Program-made: the position numbers and the translations under genes
The notes under the pieces: model-generated
The model's input: only the letters and a program-made list of their open reading frames with translations
The model's database searches: none
What the model was told of the DNA's origin: nothing
Shown: piece by piece, positions 1-6,224 of the stretch
How the letters are laid out: each line of letters starts with the position of its first letter
How positions within the stretch are numbered: the first letter of the stretch is position 1
Assembly (NCBI GenBank): GCA_030638305.1
Contig: DAOWEW010000001.1
Location: 1 to 9,344, forward strand
From: Desulfobacteraceae bacterium
GTDB lineage: Bacteria > Desulfobacterota > Desulfobacteria > Desulfobacterales > ETH-SRB1
Length of the DNA stretch: 9,344 nucleotides
Direction: 5' to 3'

Positions 1-360
1 ACTTTTTTTATTCCGAAAAAAGAAAAGCTGGCAAATCGTAAATGCTGGATAGCTTTTACATTAAAGCCTAAAGGAACTATCATCATTGATGATGGAGCTG
101 CGGCTGCTATTCTTAAAAGAGGTAAGAGCCTTCTTCCAAGCGGTATTGCAGGAGTTGAAGGGAAATTCAGCGTTGGTGCGGCAGTTGCATTCAGAAGAGA
201 AAACAATGATGAAATTTTGGGGACAGGTCTTGTAAATTACAGTTCTTCCGATATACGAAAGATAATGGGGCTTAATTCCGGCAAAATAATTGAATGTCTT
301 GGAGATAAGCCTTACGATGAAGTCATACATAGAGATAATCTGGCAATAACGACAGCTTGA
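1..360 (+). CDS. proB: Glutamate 5-kinase, C-terminal part (partial, 5' end outside window)
   Basis: This is the last 119 codons of a glutamate 5-kinase, which phosphorylates L-glutamate with ATP in the first step of proline synthesis in the cytoplasm. The frame is open from base 1 and stops at TGA 358-360. The visible part begins in the linker after the amino-acid kinase domain (FIPKKEKLANRKCWIAF). It then covers the C-terminal PUA domain, with IIIDDGAAAAILKRGKSLLP, GIAGVEGKF and the ending GLVNYSSSDIRKIMG, all typical of ProB. The family is normally about 370 residues, so roughly two thirds lies upstream. The next proline gene, proA, is not adjacent: it starts 1.1 kb downstream, after a toxin-antitoxin pair and two palindromic elements. 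The identification rests on recognised family sequence and on the proA gene downstream. Confidence 0.93.
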   Translation, partial: TFFIPKKEKLANRKCWIAFTLKPKGTIIIDDGAAAAILKRGKSLLPSGIAGVEGKFSVGAAVAFRRENNDEILGTGLVNYSSSDIRKIMGLNSGKIIECLGDKPYDEVIHRDNLAITTA

Positions 361-372
361 AGTTGAATTCAC

Positions 373-397
373 TTGATTTTATAAATCAATGATCATT
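373..397. promoter_or_regulatory. Operator-like dyads overlapping the toxin-antitoxin promoter
   Basis: A perfect 7-bp inverted repeat, TTGATTT-TAT-AAATCAA, occupies 373-389 and covers the -35 box and spacer. A second palindrome, AATGATCATT (388-397), abuts the -10 box. Phd/YefM-type antitoxins bind palindromes in their own promoter and, with the toxin bound, repress it. These dyads are the natural candidates for that autoregulatory site. The position and symmetry are seen; the regulatory role is inferred from the family. Confidence 0.55.
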
Positions 398-402
398 ATA
401 AT
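373..402 (+). promoter_or_regulatory. Sigma70-type promoter of the toxin-antitoxin pair
   Basis: A TTGATT -35 element (373-378) is followed after 18 bp by a perfect TATAAT -10 element (397-402). This predicts a transcript start near 408-410, about 30 bases before the antitoxin ATG at 441. It is the best promoter-like sequence in the window. It lies in the 80-bp gap after proB, so the toxin-antitoxin pair can be transcribed independently of the proline genes. The match to consensus is seen directly; activity is inferred. Confidence 0.7.
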
Positions 403-440
403 AACTTCAAATATTACAATAATAATTTAAGGGAACATTC

Positions 441-704
441 ATGCAGATTGACAGTTACATAGCCGTCACTAAAGCTAAAGCCACGCTGCTTGATATGGTA
501 CGAAATATTGACGTCATGGATAACACAATAGCTATTACTAAAAATGGCATACCAAAAGCTGTCATAATGTCTATGGAACAATACGAGGCAATGCGCGAGA
601 CTATATCAATCATGGCGGACGAAGATATGATGAAACAGATGCGGGCTTCAATAAAAGACATGCAAGAAAAAAAAACATTGGTTGACTTAGAGGACATTCT
701 TTAA
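441..704 (+). CDS. Phd/YefM-family antitoxin
   Basis: This 87-residue protein matches the Phd/YefM antitoxin fold. It has an N-terminal DNA-binding and dimerisation part with the characteristic stretch DNTIAITKNGIPKAVIMSMEQYEAM (residues 27-51), followed by a charged helical C-terminal tail that in this family wraps and neutralises the toxin. A ribosome site AAGGGA (429-434) lies 6 bases before the ATG. The stop TAA overlaps the toxin ATG by one base (TAATG at 702-706), so the two proteins are translationally coupled. Upstream promoter dyads fit autoregulation by the antitoxin alone or in complex with the toxin. The pair sits between proB and proA, which is unusual. Sampled G+C (about 38%) does not differ from the neighbours, so composition gives no evidence of recent transfer. 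Confidence 0.9.
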   Translation: MQIDSYIAVTKAKATLLDMVRNIDVMDNTIAITKNGIPKAVIMSMEQYEAMRETISIMADEDMMKQMRASIKDMQEKKTLVDLEDIL

Positions 705-982
705 TGTACCGAGTCAAATTAACACCTACCGCCGGCCAAATGTTCAACAATTTGCACCCAACAGTAAAAAAACAACTTAAATCAATACTCAAAGAACTTT
801 ACAAAAATCCGTATCTTGGAAAGGAATTACGGGACGAACTAATTAACTTCAGGTCATTAAAAATGAAACGCTACCGGGCAATATATCAAATTGATAATCG
901 GAATAAAGAAGCAATTGTATATGCAATTGGACACCGCAGGGATGTTTACGCAATAGTTACTCAAATTGTAACGGAACACTGA
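704..982 (+). CDS. RelE/ParE-superfamily toxin
   Basis: This 92-residue basic protein has the size and layout of the RelE/ParE toxin superfamily. An N-terminal strand (MYRVKLTPTA) leads into a helical stretch with HPTVKKQLKSILKEL, then FRSLKMKRYRAIYQI. The conserved ending GHRRDVY lies at residues 76-82. In RelE-like members, basic and tyrosine residues of these last segments support ribosome-dependent mRNA cleavage; ParE-like members poison gyrase instead. R55/R58, R78/R79 and Y82 are present. The mRNase activity is favoured by the partner type and the GHRRDVY motif but is not proven. Translation starts at the ATG overlapping the antitoxin stop, with AGAGGA (689-694) 9 bases upstream. The gene appears intact. 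Four bases after its TGA stop a long palindromic element begins. Confidence 0.87.
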   Translation: MYRVKLTPTAGQMFNNLHPTVKKQLKSILKELYKNPYLGKELRDELINFRSLKMKRYRAIYQIDNRNKEAIVYAIGHRRDVYAIVTQIVTEH

Positions 983-985
983 TTT

Positions 986-1167
986 AGGAACGTGGACGAA
1001 TTAACTTCACCAAGTAGGCTCACAGATTTGGGTCGAATTTGTTTGATCTCAGATCACAAAAGTTGAAGGAATAGCGAGCTATTTCAAAATTTTTGGGATT
1101 TGAGATCAAATAAAGGCGGCCTGAAGCTGTGATGCATAGTTGGGGAAGTTATTTCGTCCACGTTCCT
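986..1167. repeat. 182-bp near-complete palindrome (MITE-like element)
   Basis: The ends are 28-bp inverted repeats (986-1013 and 1140-1167) matching at 26 of 28 positions, beginning AGGAACGTGGACGAA and ending with its complement. The symmetry continues inward across almost the whole element. A TTTGATCTCA block at 1042-1051 pairs with TGAGATCAAA at 1101-1110, and the centre is AATAGC-GA-GCTATT (1070-1083). The midpoint of the outer ends and the centre of the inner dyad coincide between 1076 and 1077, so this is one fold-back structure. It has no coding capacity. Size, inverted ends and fold-back design fit a miniature inverted-repeat transposable element, but no clear target duplication flanks it. 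Transcribed, it would form a very long hairpin between the toxin gene and proA. Confidence 0.85.
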
Positions 1168-1346
1168 TCTGTGCTATCCCGATTGAGAATTTGAACCCCT
1201 CCTCTTTTTTTTCTAAGCGGATATTTTTAACCGGTGTCGATTTTCCACGTTGCTATGAACTGATTACCCACTGTCCTTACCCGTTTATCAATATAAATCG
1301 TACCACAAAGAGGTACAAAATTTGCTCTTACATGTAATTCGTCCTT
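1168..1346. other. Unassigned intergenic sequence between two palindromic elements
   Basis: This 179-bp stretch contains no plausible gene; the open frame crossing it resembles nothing known and lacks a ribosome site. It has a run of eight T (1204-1211) with no preceding GC-rich stem, so it is not a recognisable terminator. There is a weak 5-bp hairpin, GTACC (1300-1304) with GGTAC (1312-1316). A 10-base stretch, TAATTCGTCC (1335-1344), repeats the reverse complement of part of the left end of the upstream palindrome. No convincing promoter for proA is visible. It may be debris of earlier insertions or the original proB-proA spacer. Confidence 0.5.
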
Positions 1347-1437
1347 AGAGCCTATTTCAGTAGGCGACTAATCACGACCAAAAAGGCCAGTTGGAAGGGC
1401 ACGAATCCTGTGTGAATGGCCTACTGAAATAGGCTCT
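1347..1437. repeat. REPIN-like paired inverted repeat
   Basis: Two perfect 19-bp inverted copies, AGAGCCTATTTCAGTAGGC (1347-1365) and its complement (1419-1437), flank a 53-bp centre. Each copy is itself a small hairpin (GCCTA, loop TTTCAG, TAGGC). Two short palindromic units in opposite orientation is the layout of a REP doublet or REPIN, a type mobilised by RAYT transposases in other bacteria. If the element is taken as 1348-1436 (GAGCC to GGCTC), it is flanked by TTA on both sides (1345-1347 and 1437-1439), a possible 3-bp target duplication. No U-rich run follows, so a terminator role is not supported. It ends 33 bases before the proA start. Confidence 0.75.
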
Positions 1438-1470
1438 TAGTATCAAAAACACAGATTAAGGAGAAATCAG

Positions 1471-2727
1471 ATGTTTGTTGAATCAACAATTGTTGAAATG
1501 TCAAAAGCAGCGAGATCAGCTTCCATTGAAATGGCAAGATGCCCTTCGGATAAAAAAAATGAAGTCCTTATGCGGCTGGCTGATAATATTGAGAAAGAGG
1601 CATCATATATACAAACAGAAAATGAAAAAGATCTTTTACGCGCCAGGGAAATGGGGCTTTCAAATGCAATGATTGATCGGCTCACTGTAAAAGATTCAAC
1701 AATTAAATCCATGGCAGACGGGCTCAGAGAAGTCGTACAGATTCCTGACCCGGTTGGTTCAATGAGTAATACGTGGCTTCGACCTAATGGATTGCAAATA
1801 TCTCGCATGCGCATACCTCTTGGAGTTATTGGTATTATCTATGAGTCAAGACCGAATGTCACTGTAGATGCCGCAGGCCTGTGTTTGAAAGCTGGAAATG
1901 CAGTGATACTTCGTGGAGGTTCAGAAGCTCTTCATTCAAATCAGGCGCTATCTGCAATAATCAGCAATGCTCTCAAAGAATCCGGTCTTCCTGAAGAAGC
2001 GGTGCATGTTGTACCTATAAGGGACAGGGAGGCTGTCAACGTTCTTTTGCAACAGGAAGAATTTATTGATCTTATTATTCCCCGGGGTGGTGAAGGCCTG
2101 ATACGTTTTGTTGTAGAGAACTCGAAAATACCGGTGCTGAAACACTACAAAGGCGTATGCCATGTATATGTTGATGAGGGAGCGGATCTTGCAATGGCTG
2201 AAGATATTTGTTTTAATTCAAAAGTTCAGCGTCCGGGTGTTTGCAATGCCATGGAAACAATGCTTGTCCACAAATCCGTATCCGAGAATTTTCTACCTGC
2301 AATGGAAAAACGTTTTGTTCAGGCAGGTGTTGAAATCAGAGGTTGCCCCGAAACCTGTCGAATCTTGCCGGAGGCGGCAAATGCCGTTGAAGAGGACTGG
2401 CCTGCGGAATTTCTTGACCTTGTTCTTTCAGTGAAAGTTGTGGAAGATATGAAAGAAGCTATTGTACACATCGCAAGATATGGATCAAGCCATACAGATG
2501 CAATCGTGACTTCAGATTATAACAGGGCAAGACGTTTTGTGCGTGAAGTGGATTCATCAGTTGTTATTGTCAATGCTTCTACTCGTTTTAATGACGGAGG
2601 TCAGCTTGGACTTGGAGCGGAAATAGGCATAAGCACTTCAAAATTGCATGCCTTTGGGCCTATGAGTGTTGATGAACTGACAACAACAAAATTTGTGGTT
2701 CTTGGTGATGGACAGGTAAGGGATTAG
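1471..2727 (+). CDS. proA: Gamma-glutamyl phosphate reductase (glutamate-5-semialdehyde dehydrogenase)
   Basis: ProA reduces L-glutamyl 5-phosphate with NADPH to glutamate 5-semialdehyde, the second step of proline synthesis, and works with ProB. The 418-residue length is normal for the family. Recognisable segments are [20 protein letters not shown] (from residue 116), [16 protein letters not shown], the cofactor-region segment [10 protein letters not shown], and the active-site stretch [18 protein letters not shown] with catalytic Cys258. The C-terminal part carries [32 protein letters not shown] strong ribosome site AAGGAGA (1458-1464) stands 6 bases before the ATG. It opens a tight run of genes, nadD, rsfS and gpmI, in the same direction. 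It is separated from proB by about 1.1 kb of inserted material, so its transcription must come from read-through or from a promoter I could not identify. Confidence 0.97.
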   Translation: MFVESTIVEMSKAARSASIEMARCPSDKKNEVLMRLADNIEKEASYIQTENEKDLLRAREMGLSNAMIDRLTVKDSTIKSMADGLREVVQIPDPVGSMSNTWLRPNGLQISRMRIPLGVIGIIYESRPNVTVDAAGLCLKAGNAVILRGGSEALHSNQALSAIISNALKESGLPEEAVHVVPIRDREAVNVLLQQEEFIDLIIPRGGEGLIRFVVENSKIPVLKHYKGVCHVYVDEGADLAMAEDICFNSKVQRPGVCNAMETMLVHKSVSENFLPAMEKRFVQAGVEIRGCPETCRILPEAANAVEEDWPAEFLDLVLSVKVVEDMKEAIVHIARYGSSHTDAIVTSDYNRARRFVREVDSSVVIVNASTRFNDGGQLGLGAEIGISTSKLHAFGPMSVDELTTTKFVVLGDGQVRD

Positions 2728-2731
2728 GGTT

Positions 2732-2752
2732 AACCGTGAACTGTGAACCGTA
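2732..2752. repeat. Three tandem degenerate heptamers (AACYGTR)
   Basis: The gap between proA and nadD contains AACCGTG, AACTGTG and AACCGTA back to back, i.e. three 7-bp units with one or two changes. It overlaps a GGTTAACC palindrome (2728-2735). The array is short and may be a minimal simple-sequence repeat. It lies just before the nadD ribosome site (GAGG, 2756-2759), so changes in repeat number would alter the spacer but not a reading frame. Confidence 0.5.
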
Positions 2753-2767
2753 AGCGAGGTTTGTTTT

Positions 2768-3448
2768 TTGAAACACATAGGGCTGTTTGGAGGGACTTTT
2801 AATCCGATTCACGTAGGGCATCTCAGAGCTATTCAGGAAGTGCAAAATCATTTTGCTCTGGATAAATGCTATCTGATTCCGGCAGCTCTTCCTCCGCATA
2901 AGGAGCCGGGTGAAGTGGTTGATGCAAAATATCGCCTTGAGATGATTCGGCTTGCTGTCTCAGAGTATTCTGATCGTTTAAATTCAGTTATTATTTCCGA
3001 TGTTGAGCTAAAGCGTTCGGGTCCATCATATACTATTGATACCGTTAACCACTTTAAATCCATTCTGCCCGATTATTCCGGACTTTACCTTATTCTTGGC
3101 ATTGATGCCTTTCTTGAAATAGATACCTGGAAATCCTGTTCGGATCTTTTTTATCTTACAGCTTTTATTGTTATGACACGGTCGACAGGTGTGGATACTG
3201 AGGAAGTGTTGAAATGGAAAGTTCTCGGAAATTATATTAAGGAAAAAATATCCGATGCCTATAAATTTTCCATTTCCCGGTCATGTTTTGTTCATGACGA
3301 AAAACAGACAATTTTTTTTGTTGATATAGATTCACTTGATATTTCATCAACTCAAATTCGCAATCTTATCAAAAAAGGCAGCCCCATTAAACTTTTTGTT
3401 CCCAAAAAAGTAGAAGACTTTATAATCAGCAAAGGACTTTATACATGA
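2768..3448 (+). CDS. nadD: Nicotinate-nucleotide adenylyltransferase
   Basis: NadD transfers AMP from ATP to nicotinate mononucleotide, giving deamido-NAD, a late step of NAD synthesis in the cytoplasm. The nucleotidyltransferase signature GGTFNPIHVGHL is at residues 8-19. SGPSYTIDTV and LILGIDAFLEIDTWK follow in the substrate-binding core, and the second signature ISSTQIR is at residues 192-198. Its 226 residues are normal. The start is a TTG at 2768: it places the first strand (KHIGLFGGTFNP) exactly as in the family, no in-frame ATG exists before the signature, and GAGG (2756-2759) lies 8 bases upstream. The stop overlaps the rsfS start by four bases (ATGA), indicating coupled translation. 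Confidence 0.96.
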   Translation: MKHIGLFGGTFNPIHVGHLRAIQEVQNHFALDKCYLIPAALPPHKEPGEVVDAKYRLEMIRLAVSEYSDRLNSVIISDVELKRSGPSYTIDTVNHFKSILPDYSGLYLILGIDAFLEIDTWKSCSDLFYLTAFIVMTRSTGVDTEEVLKWKVLGNYIKEKISDAYKFSISRSCFVHDEKQTIFFVDIDSLDISSTQIRNLIKKGSPIKLFVPKKVEDFIISKGLYT

Positions 3449-3801
3449 TTCATAAACAGGGCTCTTCTCTTGATGTTTATATTGAAGCAGTTTTGAATAA
3501 CAAGCTTATAGATATAGTTGCTTTAGATGTTCGTGAGCTGACTTCTATTGCAGATTATTTTATAATTTGCAGTGGACAGTCGAATCGTCAGGTTAGAGCC
3601 GTTGTTGAATCTATTCAAATAGATCTGAAAAAAAATGGAATAAAACCACTTGGCGTTGAGGGTCAAAAAGAAGGACACTGGGTTGTTATGGATTATGGAC
3701 ATGTTGTTATTCATATTTTTTATGAAGCGGTGCGCACCTTATATGACCTCGAAGGCCGCTGGGCTGACGCGAAAAAAATTTCTGATTTTGGAGCTTTATA
3801 A
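3445..3801 (+). CDS. rsfS: Ribosomal silencing factor RsfS (Iojap family)
   Basis: RsfS binds protein uL14 on the large ribosomal subunit and blocks joining with the small subunit, lowering translation when nutrients are scarce. The 118-residue protein shows the family pattern: ALDVRELTSIADYFIICSGQSNRQVRAV near residues 25-52, then GVEGQKEGHWVVMDYGHVVIHIF and a C-terminal YDLEGRWADAKK. The ATG at 3445 overlaps the nadD stop, with AAAGGA (3431-3436) 8 bases before it. Its TAA overlaps the gpmI ATG (TAATG). A nadD-rsfS pair is a widely conserved bacterial neighbourhood, which supports both identifications. Confidence 0.96.
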   Translation: MIHKQGSSLDVYIEAVLNNKLIDIVALDVRELTSIADYFIICSGQSNRQVRAVVESIQIDLKKNGIKPLGVEGQKEGHWVVMDYGHVVIHIFYEAVRTLYDLEGRWADAKKISDFGAL

Positions 3802-5360
3802 TGAATGATACAAAATTTTGCATGCTGATTATTCTGGATGGATGGGGAATCAGTGCTGAGACCAAAGGCAACGCTGTCAAGCTGGCCAAAACTCCTTATC
3901 TTGATAGCCTTGAGAATGCATATCCCCACACCAGCCTTTTATGTTCAGGGGAAGCTGTAGGACTTCCAGTAGGAATTATGGGAAATTCCGAGGTCGGGCA
4001 TCTTAATATCGGAGCCGGCAGGGTAGTATATCAGGCTCTTTTAAAAATAAATAAATCAATAAAATGCGGAGAATTTTTTGAAAATAATGTTTTAAAGTCT
4101 GTAATATCAAAAGTTAAAGCAAATGATTCTGCATTACATTTGATGGGACTTGTTTCAGATGGCGGTGTGCACAGCCATCTCAGTCATTTACTGGCTTTAC
4201 TGGATATGGCAAAAAAAGAAGAACTTAAAGATGTTTACGTTCATGCTATCCTTGATGGCCGGGATACTTCTCCTGACAGCGGGACTGATTACATCAAAAG
4301 CTTACAAAATTATATAAATGAAATTGGCTTTGGGAGTATCGTTAGTATTTGCGGTCGATATTATGCAATGGATCGCGATAAAAGATGGGACCGTGTTGAA
4401 AAGGCCTATCGTCTCTATACGCTTGGTGAAGGTGTTAAAGAAACGAATCCTGTAGAAGCGGTACAAAATGCATACAACCGCGATGAAACTGATGAATTCA
4501 TACAACCGGTTGTTATTACGGATGAGCACGGGAAGCCGCTCAGAACTGTTCAGGATGGCGATGGCGTCATTTTTTTTAATTTTCGGGCAGATCGTGCAAG
4601 GCAGCTTGCACAGGTATTTACGGATCCAAAATTTACTTTTTTTAACAGAAATGCATATCCTGAGATTTGTGATTTTGTATGCATGACGATTTACGATGAA
4701 AACTTTCCACTTCCAGTTGCTTTTCCTCCCGTTCATATGGATGAAATACTTGGTGAAGTTATAAGTAAAAAGGGCTTAAAACAGCTACGGATAGCGGAAA
4801 CGGAAAAATATGCTCATGTAACATACTTTTTTAATGGTGGTGAAGAAAAGGCCTTTCAGCTTGAAGACAGATGTTTAATCCCATCTCCGCGCGAGGTTCC
4901 GACCTATGATCTAAAACCGGAGATGAGCGCTTTTGAAGTAACCGAAGAAGTTATTTCCCGTTTGCAATCAAAAAATTACGATATGATAATTCTTAACTTT
5001 GCCAATATGGATATGGTGGGACACACCGGCGTTCTTGAGGCTGCAATCAAGGCATGTGAGATGGTTGATAAATGTGTGGAACGCGTTGTTGCCCAGGTCA
5101 AGGCACAGGGAGGCACAGTATTAATTACCGCTGATCACGGAAATGCAGAAAAGATGATTGATGCAGACGGACATATACATACAGCCCATACACTCAACCC
5201 CGTTCCATTCATACTGGTCAATGATAATAAACAAAATAAACAACAAAATATAAAACTAAGATTAGACGGCATTCTGGGAGATATTGCTCCTACCATTCTT
5301 CATATCATGGATATTGATAAGCCTGAACAGATGACAGGAAGCTCTCTGATCGAAAGTTAG
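3801..5360 (+). CDS. gpmI: 2,3-bisphosphoglycerate-independent phosphoglycerate mutase
   Basis: GpmI interconverts 3- and 2-phosphoglycerate in glycolysis and gluconeogenesis by a phosphoserine intermediate and two metal ions, usually manganese. The 519-residue length fits. The alkaline-phosphatase-like metal and catalytic residues are visible: Asp13 (IILDGWG), catalytic Ser63 (GNSEVGHLNIGAGR), His124 (SDGGVHSH), Asp404 and His408 (ANMDMVGHTG), Asp445 and His446 (TADHGNAEK) and His463 (TAHTLNP). Between them, the substrate-handling insert carries LDGRDTSPDSG (151-161), CGRYYAMDRDKRWDR (184-198), NFRADRARQL (260-269) and EKYAHVTYFFNGGEE (335-349). GGAG (3790-3793) precedes the ATG by 7 bases, and the ATG overlaps the rsfS stop by one base. 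Sampled G+C is about 39%. Confidence 0.97.
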   Translation: MNDTKFCMLIILDGWGISAETKGNAVKLAKTPYLDSLENAYPHTSLLCSGEAVGLPVGIMGNSEVGHLNIGAGRVVYQALLKINKSIKCGEFFENNVLKSVISKVKANDSALHLMGLVSDGGVHSHLSHLLALLDMAKKEELKDVYVHAILDGRDTSPDSGTDYIKSLQNYINEIGFGSIVSICGRYYAMDRDKRWDRVEKAYRLYTLGEGVKETNPVEAVQNAYNRDETDEFIQPVVITDEHGKPLRTVQDGDGVIFFNFRADRARQLAQVFTDPKFTFFNRNAYPEICDFVCMTIYDENFPLPVAFPPVHMDEILGEVISKKGLKQLRIAETEKYAHVTYFFNGGEEKAFQLEDRCLIPSPREVPTYDLKPEMSAFEVTEEVISRLQSKNYDMIILNFANMDMVGHTGVLEAAIKACEMVDKCVERVVAQVKAQGGTVLITADHGNAEKMIDADGHIHTAHTLNPVPFILVNDNKQNKQQNIKLRLDGILGDIAPTILHIMDIDKPEQMTGSSLIES

Positions 5361-5384
5361 GGCGAATTTTTGACCACATTTCCT

Positions 5385-5390
5385 GAGGAA
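5385..5390 (+). promoter_or_regulatory. Ribosome binding site that fixes the PDRP start
   Basis: GAGGAA lies 6 bases before the ATG at 5397. A longer in-frame reading from a TTG at 5370 is possible, but that TTG has only a weak GGCGAA-like sequence before it and would add nine residues unlike the family N terminus. The ATG at 5397 is therefore preferred. Confidence 0.75.
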
Positions 5391-5396
5391 AAGACC

Positions 5397-6224
5397 ATGC
5401 TGACATCAAAAGACGTTTACTACATTTCAGACGGCACTGCCATTCTGGTTACCAAGATCGGCAAATCCCTTATCTGCCAGTTTCCCGAAATCAAGTTCCA
5501 TGAGGAAAATTTTCCTTTTATCACGACGGTGGCAGACGCCCAAAAAATCATGAACTATATCATGAAGCATTCCGCTGGAGGCAGGCCGCTCATTTTCAGC
5601 ACCATTATAAGCCAGGAAACAATCGCTGTTTTCAATGTCCCTGAAGTGGAGTTTTTCGATGCTTACGTTCTTTTCCTGGACAAACTGGAAATCTGTCTTG
5701 ATACTAAGGCGCTGAGGATTCCAGGGGTCAGCCGCAAGGTGACCGGTATGGACATGCACCGGCGTGTGGAGGCAATCCACTACTGTCTGGAACACGACGA
5801 CGGCACTAATACTTCGGAGTATGACATGGCTGACGCCATTCTTCTCGGAGTTTCCAGGGCCGGCAAAACACCTGTATCGGTTTATATGGCTTCCCAGATG
5901 GGCATGAAAACGGCTAATTTCCCCCTTACCGATGAGTTTTTTTCCGAATACCTGTTGCCTGATAACATTTTTCGCAATGTGAAACGTGCAGTGGGTATTA
6001 CCACTACCCCTAATTGTCTTCACAATGTTCGGGAAAAGCGTTATCCAAGCAGTAACTATGCCAAACTTACTACCTGCACAAATGAAATTAAGCAGGCCGA
6101 ACAAATATTTAGGAAGTATCATATTCCGATCATTTCTTCGGCTGGAAAATCCATTGAAGAAACAGCCACTCAGGTTAAGCAAGAATTGCACCTGTACAAA
6201 AAGACAGGGAAATATCGACTATGA
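5397..6224 (+). CDS. Pyruvate,phosphate dikinase / PEP synthase regulatory protein (DUF299 family)
   Basis: Members of this family are bifunctional. They inactivate pyruvate,phosphate dikinase or PEP synthase by ADP-dependent phosphorylation of an active-site threonine, and reactivate it by phosphate-dependent dephosphorylation, controlling carbon flow between pyruvate and PEP. From the ATG chosen, 275 residues are encoded, the usual size. The N terminus VYYISDGT is typical. The P-loop GVSRAGKT lies at residues 151-158, followed by PVSVYMASQMGMKTANFPL and, later, REKRYPSSNYA. The segment after SDGT (AILVTKIG) departs from the common GITAETLG-like sequence, so activity should not be assumed. 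Sampled G+C is about 46%, against 39-40% in gpmI and hypE. The stop overlaps the hypE ATG by four bases. Whether the target is PPDK or PEP synthase cannot be told here. Confidence 0.9.
   Translation: MLTSKDVYYISDGTAILVTKIGKSLICQFPEIKFHEENFPFITTVADAQKIMNYIMKHSAGGRPLIFSTIISQETIAVFNVPEVEFFDAYVLFLDKLEICLDTKALRIPGVSRKVTGMDMHRRVEAIHYCLEHDDGTNTSEYDMADAILLGVSRAGKTPVSVYMASQMGMKTANFPLTDEFFSEYLLPDNIFRNVKRAVGITTTPNCLHNVREKRYPSSNYAKLTTCTNEIKQAEQIFRKYHIPIISSAGKSIEETATQVKQELHLYKKTGKYRL

Noticed and set aside
1186..1200. Minus-strand sequence GGAGGGGTTCAAATTC resembling a tRNA T-arm
   Set aside because: The pairing is poor and the required C after the loop is absent. No matching acceptor arm, D-arm or anticodon arm lies beside it, so it is not a tRNA or a convincing att site.
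1204..1211. Run of eight T as a possible intrinsic terminator
   Set aside because: No GC-rich stem-loop precedes it on the plus strand, and no stem precedes the A-run on the minus strand.
1300..1316. GTACC/GGTAC hairpin as terminator or riboswitch part
   Set aside because: The stem is only five base pairs, no U-run follows, and no riboswitch core is recognisable.
1140..1337. 65-codon open frame starting in the right end of the 182-bp palindrome
   Set aside because: It has no ribosome site, no resemblance to a known protein, and starts inside a palindromic repeat. It is treated as chance.
4302..4736. 144-codon minus-strand open frame opposite gpmI
   Set aside because: It is a shadow of gpmI, whose catalytic motifs span the region. 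No independent evidence supports it.
5370..5396. TTG start for the PDRP gene
   Set aside because: The ATG at 5397 has a well-spaced GAGGAA ribosome site and gives the family-typical N terminus.
5427..6191. Long minus-strand open frame opposite the PDRP gene (254 codons)
   Set aside because: It lies wholly antisense to a well-recognised family protein and shows no recognisable domains.
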